This document shows, piece by piece, positions 37,445-45,467 of a DNA stretch of 64,000 nt. How positions within the stretch are numbered: position 1 is the first letter of the stretch; every line of letters begins with the position of its first letter. The stretch lies in assembly GCA_963675945.1 (NCBI GenBank), contig OY780932.1, forward strand, positions 868,001 to 932,000. Reading direction: 5' to 3'. Source of the DNA: G963556115 sp963675945. Lineage in GTDB: Bacteria; Planctomycetota; SZUA-567. The notes beneath the pieces were generated by a model. That model made no database searches and was not told where the DNA came from. It saw only the letters and a program-made list of their open reading frames with translations. The position numbers and the translations under genes were made by a program.

Positions 37445-37583
37445 ATGTCATCCTCTCTTCCCGACTCATTGTGGGAGAAAAAACCAGAGAAATACAGATA
37501 AAATTATATCGATTTACCCCTACCATAAAAGACATAAAGTAATTTTCTACTTATTTATTTCCAAAAAAATAATAAATTAGCGA

Positions 37584-37603
37584 TACTCTAATTCCCTAGA
37601 GTA
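37584..37603 (-). terminator. Weak terminator-like hairpin after the second DUF3857 gene
   Basis: TACTCTA pairs with TAGAGTA around six bases, 16 bases past the stop; the following minus-strand sequence is AT-rich but lacks an immediate T-run. Confidence 0.3.
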
Positions 37604-37619
37604 ATTTCCGAAAAAGACC

Positions 37620-40600
37620 TTACTTCTTCAAGAATAACCACTCCCGCGTTCTAGCCATAATCATATTGATAAAATCTCTGAATTCAGCATAACTCTCCTG
37701 CTTTACCAGGCTCTTCTTGAGTACAATTCTTGTAACAACTTTAATACCGGTAGCGGTAAGCGTAAAGCTGCGTTTATAGGCTATCGCCTCTATCTCTTCA
37801 TCTATATCAGCAAGCTCAGCCATAGGCTCCAAACCATCCTCCAGCTCAATATTTGCAACCACCTCAAATATCTGTGGCGAGCCGACCACCAAGTCATACT
37901 TGCGCTCTTTGAGTACAGCAATCCCCTCGATATTCAAGGGAAAGACCCAAGGAAGCAGCTTGAGGGAATTCCCATCTGTCTGCGCAATTTTCTGCGAGCT
38001 GATTGCATAATCAAACCAACCCACCGATTTATTATCCTCAAGTTTATAATCCAGCTTCTCTATCTTTGTCTCAGCAAAACGCTGGTTGAAGAAACCACGG
38101 AGCATATTGAAAAATGCTTCCGGCTTCTCAAATACCTGCTTCATATTCGCCCAAGAACGTCCGTGATAGATCTCACGACCAGATACCCTGCCACTACCAT
38201 CATGCTTGAGATTGAGATTAAACTCCGAGGTCTGCATCTCTTGCCCGGGTTCAAGTTTATCCACCTCTACCAGACCACCTCCGTCCTTGATTATCAGTGA
38301 CTCCGTACCTCTATCCATCGCCGGGATCATACCCAGCAGAAAGAAATCAGTCGTACCGTCGAGCCAATAATGCTTGGGCGAATCCTTGGTCGCCGGAACA
38401 TAAGCTATCGAGTGATTGAAGAATTCCGGGCTAGCAAGCTTCTCTGGCAACTTCCCATTATCCCGTGTCCGAATCAAGGTCGGATACGCCTCAATGCCCA
38501 CCGCCCTGAGCATTGCACTTAGGAGTACCGCCGTATCCTTACAGTCCCCATACCCGGAACGGTATGTTCTCTCAGCTTTATGCGGCGCATAACCAAACCT
38601 ACCGTAAGAGATCGAGACATAACGAATATTCTTGGTCACATAATTATAGATCGCCGCAATCTTCTCCTCTCTAGTCTTGGCTCCGGCAACCAAAGCTTCA
38701 ACTTTGGCCACAATATCATCAGGGAGAATAATAGCCGGGGCAAATAATCCGTCAGCCCAGCGTGCCAGATCCTGCCAACCCTTGAAGGTACTGACAACAA
38801 TAAACGGCTTGATCTCGGCCACCGGGGGCATAAGTGGTTCAACCTCCACCCCTGGGATATTCTCCAGTTCAAGCTTGATCTCAACCTGACCATTCTCCAA
38901 ATCTCTATATTCAGCCTTCTGCGTAGTATTGTAAACATAATACTTGGCTTGCATCTTTGTCGGCACCTGTACCGTATAGATAAATTTTAGGGTTGGTTCA
39001 ATATCCCCAGTATAACAGATATCTGAAAATTCATCATGATAGATATTGGCATCTGTATCCTCGATAGTATACATTATATCCACTATCGATCCCTCTTTTA
39101 CATTATTCAGTTTGATACTCTTAATCTGAGCCGCACCATATATACCTCCCTGATCGTAACCTGTATTATACCTGCCGTCCTCAATCACCGGATTCGCATT
39201 TATCTCACCGCCGGGCTGAATCACCCGTGCATGCTTGATATCAACCTTCTGCCTGCTGCTGTCGTAGAAAATACCTTCAACCGAGGCTTCCGCTACTCCA
39301 GACTCCCGCAGCACCTTGGTCACCCGGCGCACCATCTCCTTGACCGCCCCATTCTCAGTCACCACTACATAATGCTGATCAAGCAGGCAGACCCGGTCAA
39401 ACTGCGGATAATCATGCGCCGCAATATCCTTGCCGGCAAGTAAAGCATAGTCGAGTTCCTGCCCCGCATAAAAGTTATTGTCCTCACTACTCAATTCAGC
39501 TATATAAGCCGCTATTTCCGGATTATCACTCTGAATTGCGCTTGCTTCTTTTAGATAACTCAGTCCTGCTTCCTGCTTACCCTCCCGCAACAGGAGCCGA
39601 CCAATCTTATCGCGCAGAAATGGACTCTGCGGCATCCACTCAAGTCCATCCTGGAGTACACTGACCGCAGTGGCATACTCTCCCCTTGCTACCAGACATG
39701 CAGATAACGCATCCCAATAATTCTCAGAATACTTCTCCAGCCGGAGCAGGTTCCGGTACACCTTCTCCGCCGCCTCAAACTCGGTACTCTGATAGAGCCA
39801 ACTCCCCAGAGCTTCAGCCAGATCAACATCAAATACCCGTTTACGTCCATTCTGGAGAATCTCAATAGCTTCCGTAAGTGAACCCGCCACCGCTGCCCTA
39901 CGGGCATAGAGCCAACCAGAGCCATACAACGAGTTGAGTGCCGCGGCATAGTAGAGCGAAGCCTCCGGATTCCAGCCGTTCCGCTCAGCAATATTGGCAA
40001 ATACCCGACTGGTACTGAAGCTCGCCCCATACTCACGTTCAAGTGCTTGCGCACTCTTATAAGCTTTATTAAAAAATCCTGTCTTCAGCTCCAAATGCAT
40101 CAAACCTTCACGCGCCGTTATCTCAAGCGGGCTTATCTTGATCGCCCTCTCCAGAAGCTCTTTGCAAGTATTATCACCGATCTGCACATAAGCAGCGGAA
40201 TTTAGAAATAACGGACAATGCGGATACTTCGCGATCAGCTGCGAATCATAATTCCTCTCGCGCCCCCTCTCACTACTGTCGAAGCCGTATTGCTCAACCA
40301 GATACCCCATATTCATCAAAGCCAGAGGATATACATAAAAACCCTCCTGAGTCTTATCACTTACAATCGCCTCAAAATCCTCCAACGCCCCCCAGAGAGC
40401 CCCAGAGGTTCCCCAGGAATTACCTTGAGCCACCGCCGGCATATTTCCTGCACCCTTTATCACATTCTTCGAAGCGGCATATGCCTTATATAATTCCGCA
40501 CTTACCCCATAATGAAATAATTTACTCTGCTCGCTAACCAGCCTGGCAGATCCTGCTTTATTCAATAACGAGACATCCCCGTAAACCACTCGCAACCGTA

Positions 40601-41549
40601 TGTTCGGCAGAACATCTTTACCCGCAGCGAGTTTGAAGACCAATTGGTTCACCCCCTTTTTCAACTCCACAGCTATCAGCCGCTGCAGAGCAGAATCATT
40701 CTGGACATATACCGTATCCACATACTTCAACTCACCGTTGAGCCACAGCGCCGACGCGCCAGACTGCTCAACCGCCAACACCGCCCTGGTATCCTCTTCT
40801 ACCTCTAAATAACCGAGGACATAGCCCATACTCTCGGTACTGGGGTACAGCACCATACCCAGGTTGAATCTGCCGTTCTCCGGTACCGCTACCGGTTGCC
40901 AGTCAATTATTCGTCCACGCCCTTGATACTTCGCAGCTATATCCAGCTCCGCAATCCCAGCTTCCACCTCAGTAGAGAGTAAAAAATCCTGCTGATTACG
41001 ATTGCTGAAAGGGCCCAACACCAACCACTCACCAATATATCCATTCTGCCGGTAAATCTCTTCAGCCTGGCCATAATCTTCAGCGTCCAGATACAGCCTG
41101 GCCAGCAGATCCGTCAGGAGGCTCTGTTCAATCCAGGAGATATCCTTGTTCTCCAGACGCCCCTTTAATACGCCGATCAACTTATCCGTTGAATCCAGAT
41201 AATCCATTACCGACTCCAGATCAGCTAACGCCGGTTCACACCACATATCCCACTCACATACTTTAAAGGCGGCAATCAATACCGCTGCCGCCTCTTTATA
41301 ATTTCCAAGCTGAATCAAAATCTGGGAATAGCTGCTCGCAGCCTGCATGCTCTCTGGATAATCGTGATACGCATTCTTAAATATCTCCTGCGCTTGAGCC
41401 GTATCCCCCGTATTGATATACAGCTCCCACCCCTTTTTGAGCGCAATAGCCTCATCGGCTCTAGATACCTCAATCCCGACAAAAAGAAACAGCAGTAACA
41501 AAACCTGCCAGAAATATATCTTGATTGAACGCACATTGGTTATTATCAT
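37620..41549 (-). CDS. Exported TPR / beta-sandwich / DUF3857 / transglutaminase protein
   Basis: About 1309 residues. Three consecutive ATGs (41555-41549) follow GAGG; the third has the best six-base spacing. A signal peptide (LLLLFLFVGIEVSRA) precedes TPR-like helices. A beta-sandwich segment starts with GEWLVLGPFSNR (about 180-330), then more TPR repeats (to about 700), DUF3857, and a transglutaminase core with an intact triad: Cys near 1003 in GYGDCKDTA, His in EFFNHSIAY and Asp in WLDGTTDF. Presumably periplasmic, with cysteine protease-like or crosslinking chemistry. Related to the proteins at 15209 and 54240; here the active site is intact. Biological role unknown. Confidence 0.86.
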   Translation of the reverse strand: MIITNVRSIKIYFWQVLLLLFLFVGIEVSRADEAIALKKGWELYINTGDTAQAQEIFKNAYHDYPESMQAASSYSQILIQLGNYKEAAAVLIAAFKVCEWDMWCEPALADLESVMDYLDSTDKLIGVLKGRLENKDISWIEQSLLTDLLARLYLDAEDYGQAEEIYRQNGYIGEWLVLGPFSNRNQQDFLLSTEVEAGIAELDIAAKYQGRGRIIDWQPVAVPENGRFNLGMVLYPSTESMGYVLGYLEVEEDTRAVLAVEQSGASALWLNGELKYVDTVYVQNDSALQRLIAVELKKGVNQLVFKLAAGKDVLPNIRLRVVYGDVSLLNKAGSARLVSEQSKLFHYGVSAELYKAYAASKNVIKGAGNMPAVAQGNSWGTSGALWGALEDFEAIVSDKTQEGFYVYPLALMNMGYLVEQYGFDSSERGRERNYDSQLIAKYPHCPLFLNSAAYVQIGDNTCKELLERAIKISPLEITAREGLMHLELKTGFFNKAYKSAQALEREYGASFSTSRVFANIAERNGWNPEASLYYAAALNSLYGSGWLYARRAAVAGSLTEAIEILQNGRKRVFDVDLAEALGSWLYQSTEFEAAEKVYRNLLRLEKYSENYWDALSACLVARGEYATAVSVLQDGLEWMPQSPFLRDKIGRLLLREGKQEAGLSYLKEASAIQSDNPEIAAYIAELSSEDNNFYAGQELDYALLAGKDIAAHDYPQFDRVCLLDQHYVVVTENGAVKEMVRRVTKVLRESGVAEASVEGIFYDSSRQKVDIKHARVIQPGGEINANPVIEDGRYNTGYDQGGIYGAAQIKSIKLNNVKEGSIVDIMYTIEDTDANIYHDEFSDICYTGDIEPTLKFIYTVQVPTKMQAKYYVYNTTQKAEYRDLENGQVEIKLELENIPGVEVEPLMPPVAEIKPFIVVSTFKGWQDLARWADGLFAPAIILPDDIVAKVEALVAGAKTREEKIAAIYNYVTKNIRYVSISYGRFGYAPHKAERTYRSGYGDCKDTAVLLSAMLRAVGIEAYPTLIRTRDNGKLPEKLASPEFFNHSIAYVPATKDSPKHYWLDGTTDFFLLGMIPAMDRGTESLIIKDGGGLVEVDKLEPGQEMQTSEFNLNLKHDGSGRVSGREIYHGRSWANMKQVFEKPEAFFNMLRGFFNQRFAETKIEKLDYKLEDNKSVGWFDYAISSQKIAQTDGNSLKLLPWVFPLNIEGIAVLKERKYDLVVGSPQIFEVVANIELEDGLEPMAELADIDEEIEAIAYKRSFTLTATGIKVVTRIVLKKSLVKQESYAEFRDFINMIMARTREWLFLKK

Positions 41550-41573
41550 CATCATCCTCAAATATTTATATAG

Positions 41574-41602
41574 ATTGTATATCCAGTCACGAAGCTACTC
41601 AA
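41574..41602 (-). promoter_or_regulatory. Probable promoter of the second DUF3857 gene
   Basis: On the minus strand TTGAGT (41597-41602), 17 bases, TACAAT (41574-41579). It would leave only a very short leader before GAGG and the ATGs. Confidence 0.45.
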
Positions 41603-41766
41603 TTTTCATCGAAAATATAACTTCTATTATGCGAGTAATTATTTTTTAGGGAATACTTTTTTACAGAATTACGGTTTATTAGCAGTGAACTAAATAACCA
41701 GTTAAGTAAGAATTATTATAACTTATTATTACTTATGTAGTTGTAAGCATGTCTATAAAATGGGAA

Positions 41767-41828
41767 ACCCCCGGTATTTCCGGGGGTCGGGGGGGGAAAA
41801 GGAGACGAAGGGGGGGGATTTTCGTCTC
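41767..41828. repeat. Two hairpins with long G-tracts
   Basis: ACCCCCGG-tattt-CCGGGGGT (41767-41787), then a run of eight G (41789-41796), then GAGACGAA ... TTCGTCTC (41802-41828) whose loop is another run of eight G plus ATTT. A 13-base T-run follows at 41876-41888. The plus strand could form a G-quadruplex. The region is otherwise AT-rich and holds no gene. Confidence 0.7.
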
Positions 41829-41903
41829 ACTCTTTTATTATTCTACAGCATTTCACAAAGACATGCAATAGTCAATTTTTTTTTTTTTGCTTTTTTAACA
41901 TTT

Positions 41904-41933
41904 TTGTTGATATTTTGACAACAACTATATACT
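41904..41933 (+). promoter_or_regulatory. Possible promoter of the DUF6485 gene
   Basis: TTGTTG (41904-41909), 18 bases and TATACT (41928-41933), about 65 bases before the start codon. The -35 is poor. Confidence 0.35.
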
Positions 41934-41998
41934 AAAAATTGCAGGACAGGTGTTTGTCAGATGTTTAATAATTGTTATTGTTCTATAAGGAAAGAATA

Positions 41999-42142
41999 AT
42001 GAGTAACTCAAATTGCCCCAACCAGGAGACAAATCTACAGGAATGCAACTGCACCGCAGACTGCCCTCGCAAAGGTGTCTGCTGCGAATGCATCAAACAT
42101 CATAAGAATAATGGTGGCCTGCCGGCATGCATGCGCCAATAG
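41999..42142 (+). CDS. Small Cys-rich protein, DUF6485 family
   Basis: 47 residues, translated by hand; AAGGAAAG precedes the ATG. Eight Cys occur in the pattern NCPN, ECNCTADCPRKGVCCECI and LPACM, matching the small DUF6485 family found widely in anaerobes. The Cys spacing suggests zinc or Fe-S binding. No function is established. It has its own promoter-like element and a terminator at 42151-42183, so it is a real monocistronic gene rather than a chance frame. Confidence 0.8.
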   Translation: MSNSNCPNQETNLQECNCTADCPRKGVCCECIKHHKNNGGLPACMRQ

Positions 42143-42150
42143 ATTTATTT

Positions 42151-42183
42151 TTAAGCAGCTCTCCAGCTAATCCAGAGGGCTGC
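42151..42183. terminator. Terminator hairpin between the DUF6485 gene and trpS
   Basis: TTAAGCAGC pairs with GCTGCTTAA around a 15-base loop. It follows the DUF6485 stop by nine bases and also lies about 40 bases past the convergent trpS stop, so it may serve both. Confidence 0.6.
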
Positions 42184-42219
42184 TTAATATAACTGGCGAC
42201 AAAATATAAAACATACAAC

Positions 42220-43284
42220 TTACTGTTTAGCCAGTCGTTTACGCCTATTCTCGGCCTTGCGCGAGATCGAATTCATTACCGACCGCAGCCCCATGGCCTT
42301 CTTCATCTCCCGCAGGGTCTCAACAAAATAAGTACGCACCTTCTCTGTGCCGTCGATAATTATTTGATCAATTAAGCCGTTATCCTCAGCAATCTCCTGG
42401 TACCGCTCCCGCATAGGAGCAAGGAAATTATTGATCGTCTCGGCAAGTGCCTCTTTGACCTCGACATCACCAATCCGACCCTCGCGATACCGCTGTTTGA
42501 ACTCCGCTACCTGCTCCTTATGCGGATTAAAAACATCATGATAAATAAACACCGGGTTGCCCTCTACCGTTCCCGGGACATCAGCACTTATCCGCTTCGG
42601 ATCGGTATACATCTTCTTTACCTTCTTACAGACAGTCTGCGCATCATCCGAGAGATAAATGCAATTTCCCAGTGACTTGCTCATCTTGGCATTACCGTCT
42701 GTTCCCACCAATGTCGGCACATCCCCAATCAACGGTTCCGGCTCTGGGAAAACTTCACCATAGAGATTATTGAAACGCCTGGCAATCTCCCGAGTCACCT
42801 CAACATGGCTCTCATTGTCCTTACCCACCGGCACCAGATGCGCCCGCGGACCAAGGATATCTGCCGCCTGCAAAACCGGATATCCAAGCAGTCCCAGCGG
42901 CATCTCCTCGTCGCTCATATTGGCAGCCTTGGCCATATCCTTGAGCGATGGCACCCGCTGCAGCCGATTGACCGTCACCAGCATCTCAAATATTAGATTT
43001 ATCTCACATACCTCCGGTATCGCAGACTGCAGATAGATATTCACCTTAGCGGGATCAATACCTGCTGCCAGATAATCCGCAACCACCGCCCGGGCATTAT
43101 CCGCAATCGCCAGGATTGCTTCAGAACTGGGTTTGGTAGTCAACATATGCAGATCGGCAATTATTAGATTTGTATCATACTCATGTTGTAACTCCACACG
43201 TTTCTGGAGTGAGCCGACATAATGTCCCAGATGCAGTTTACCCGTAGGCCTGTCCCCGGTAAGAATTCTCTTCTCTTGCGTCAT
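42220..43284 (-). CDS. trpS: Tryptophan--tRNA ligase
   Basis: 354 residues, class I synthetase charging tRNA-Trp. The HIGH-type motif KLHLGHYVGSL is near residue 20, KMSKS is intact (NAKMSKSLG) and GYPVLQAADIL forms the Trp pocket. AAGGA lies six bases before the ATG. Last gene of a five-gene minus-strand operon, 14 bases after the archaemetzincin gene. Confidence 0.96.
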   Translation of the reverse strand: MTQEKRILTGDRPTGKLHLGHYVGSLQKRVELQHEYDTNLIIADLHMLTTKPSSEAILAIADNARAVVADYLAAGIDPAKVNIYLQSAIPEVCEINLIFEMLVTVNRLQRVPSLKDMAKAANMSDEEMPLGLLGYPVLQAADILGPRAHLVPVGKDNESHVEVTREIARRFNNLYGEVFPEPEPLIGDVPTLVGTDGNAKMSKSLGNCIYLSDDAQTVCKKVKKMYTDPKRISADVPGTVEGNPVFIYHDVFNPHKEQVAEFKQRYREGRIGDVEVKEALAETINNFLAPMRERYQEIAEDNGLIDQIIIDGTEKVRTYFVETLREMKKAMGLRSVMNSISRKAENRRKRLAKQ

Positions 43285-43298
43285 ATTTATTCCTTATT

Positions 43299-44297
43299 CT
43301 ATTCTGGTTTTTGATATAATGTTTGATCATTAATAATACTATACGCCCTGGAATAATAGTCAAGCTCCTCTCCCAGATCATTTTCTTTGCAGAATTCCAT
43401 AAGTTCGGTAAAGCGCTTGTTAATATCGGCTCCGGTGGCAAAGAGCAGCTTGCAGAGACAATCAGGGCAGTAATGTAAAGGCGCTTCCCTAAACTCCTCC
43501 AGCGTAATCCGTCCATTCATATTACACCTGTATTTAACACAATGCGGTACCGAAAGCAGATGGGTCGCCTCATGCGAAGCGCCTTTGAGCGAGAGCAGTA
43601 GCGAGGTGCTCCCGTTCTCCTGCAACCGATACAGCGAAATAACCCCTCTGCGTCCATAACGGAGGGTATCCCCATAGAGTTTGTCTATCCCGTCCGCCCG
43701 AAAGATATCATTCGGAGTCACCGCCAACACGCCCCAGGCGTCCTCCGGCATCTCTTCCTTGAGCAATACATCAGTAATATACACCGAACTCAACTGCTCT
43801 TCGCCATATTCATTCGTACGCTTAGCTGCTGGCGGCAATTCGGTAACCTCCTTATCCAGTACTACTACCCGAGTCTGGAAATTAATACCCAGAAATTCCA
43901 CAATCTTATCCAGTATCTGATAATCCTCTACTGTAAAGAAGCCGAGCGGTTTTACATAGAGTGTATTCAATCTAGGAGTAACCAACGAGGGCATATCCAG
44001 AACATACTGCTGCGGCGATTGCTCGGTTTCAGGCCAGAACGAACGCCACTCATTACTTTTGGGCGGGGGCATTTTCCGCGCAAGCGGGAGTAAAAGATCT
44101 GTCTGTTTCTCAATGATAGAGATCGACTCCAGTGACTTCTTGAAGAAAGGAATATTCTTTTTATCAATCTTAGCCGTACTCTCTTTGTCCTGCCCCTCAG
44201 TCGAAACCACCCCATCACTACAGCCGATAAGCATACTTACAACGCTTAACAGAGACAATACGACCACAACCAGATTGAATGCTCTACTCTTATCCAT
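43299..44297 (-). CDS. Archaemetzincin-type (M54) metalloprotease lipoprotein
   Basis: 332 residues. The signal peptide ends in LIGC, a lipobox (Cys26), so the protein is membrane-anchored outside the cytoplasm. The zinc-protease core reads HEATHLLSVPHC at 242-253: His242, Glu243, His246 and a third ligand at His252. The second structural zinc site of archaemetzincins is complete: Cys253, Cys258-x-Met260, Cys277 and Cys280 (CPDC). The usual Gly of HExxHxxG is Ser. Archaemetzincins are generally predicted to be cytosolic, so a lipoprotein version is unusual. Substrates unknown. Between dprA and trpS with gaps of 10 and 14 bases. Confidence 0.85.
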   Translation of the reverse strand: MDKSRAFNLVVVVLSLLSVVSMLIGCSDGVVSTEGQDKESTAKIDKKNIPFFKKSLESISIIEKQTDLLLPLARKMPPPKSNEWRSFWPETEQSPQQYVLDMPSLVTPRLNTLYVKPLGFFTVEDYQILDKIVEFLGINFQTRVVVLDKEVTELPPAAKRTNEYGEEQLSSVYITDVLLKEEMPEDAWGVLAVTPNDIFRADGIDKLYGDTLRYGRRGVISLYRLQENGSTSLLLSLKGASHEATHLLSVPHCVKYRCNMNGRITLEEFREAPLHYCPDCLCKLLFATGADINKRFTELMEFCKENDLGEELDYYSRAYSIINDQTLYQKPE

Positions 44298-44307
44298 AAC
44301 CCATTAC

Positions 44308-45429
44308 CTATATCTTTCTATAAAAGCCTCCAGGTTCACTTACCACCAGCCCTCGAAGCTCCATAATCATCAACGTCGATGAGACTTCAGCCACGCTCAT
44401 TTTAAGTTCAGCACATAATTCATCGATGTGAAAATTATCTCCACCCATAGCTGCAAGAATTCTCTCTTCCTTGGTATTTATCTCATCGCCCTCAGCTCTG
44501 CCCGCACCCACACTTGGCGATATCTCCATCTCCCCCTGGCTCTGTGCCTCCTTACCATCACCGATTTCGGCAATAATATCACGCACACTGGTAGTAAGGA
44601 TAGCCCCATCCCTGATCAATTTATGACACCCCTGGCTCTGCTCTTGATCGACCATACCCGGCAAGGCAAATACCTCACGCCCCATTTGTAGAGTCTGCCT
44701 GGCGGTGATCAAAGCTCCGCTTCTAAGTGGTGCTTCAACCACCAGCACACCGAGTGACATCCCCGCAATAATCCGATTACGCCTGGGAAAGGTATTACGC
44801 GAAGGCGAAGTATCCATCGAAAATTCACTGATTACCGCTGCCGAACTGGCAATCTCCGTAAAGAGATCCCTATTCTCCGGAGGATATACATGGAGTAGCC
44901 CCGAACCAATCACAGCAATCGTCCGCCCGCCAGCAAGGAGCGCACCCCGATGCGCCAGGGTATCTATTCCCCGCGCCAAGCCACTCACAACCGTATATCC
45001 TGCCTGCGCCAGATCTCTGCCAAACCTCTCTGCCTGCTCCCTACCGTATCTACTGGCATGCCGAGTTCCTACAATACCGACCGCCTTAATATCCCCGGGT
45101 TTAAGTTCACCCTTGATATAGAGCATATACGGCGGATCCGGTGAATAGAGCAAGGACTTGGGAAACAACGGATCATCATACGCTATAATCTTTACCCCAT
45201 TATCAGCAGCAAGATCAAGCTCCGGTCGCGGATCGACCTTTACCGCACTGAGTACCGCCTGCAGCTGATTACTCCGGAGCCCTTTAACCTTACGCAGCTC
45301 TTCTTCAGAAGCTCCAAGAATATTATCACTCGAGCCAAAGTGGCTTAATAACCGATTCACCGTTATCGTACCGATATCCTTGGTCAGAGCCAAACAGAGT
45401 AAATTCTCAATCTTTTCAATCTTATTCAT
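44308..45429 (-). CDS. dprA: DNA-processing protein DprA (Smf)
   Basis: About 373 residues; the frame extends to a GTG at 45447, and neither start has a good Shine-Dalgarno sequence. DprA protects incoming single-stranded DNA and loads RecA during natural transformation. An N-terminal HhH-like region, the Rossmann-like core (IVGTRHASRYG, VSGLARGIDTLAHRGAL, AVIGSGL, YPPEN, FPRRNRIIAG) and a C-terminal winged-helix domain are visible. It lies in the kinase/archaemetzincin/trpS operon. Confidence 0.94.
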   Translation of the reverse strand: MNKIEKIENLLCLALTKDIGTITVNRLLSHFGSSDNILGASEEELRKVKGLRSNQLQAVLSAVKVDPRPELDLAADNGVKIIAYDDPLFPKSLLYSPDPPYMLYIKGELKPGDIKAVGIVGTRHASRYGREQAERFGRDLAQAGYTVVSGLARGIDTLAHRGALLAGGRTIAVIGSGLLHVYPPENRDLFTEIASSAAVISEFSMDTSPSRNTFPRRNRIIAGMSLGVLVVEAPLRSGALITARQTLQMGREVFALPGMVDQEQSQGCHKLIRDGAILTTSVRDIIAEIGDGKEAQSQGEMEISPSVGAGRAEGDEINTKEERILAAMGGDNFHIDELCAELKMSVAEVSSTLMIMELRGLVVSEPGGFYRKI

Positions 45430-45467
45430 CTCAAAACCAGTCTGCACTAAATCACTACAAGAAGCCG

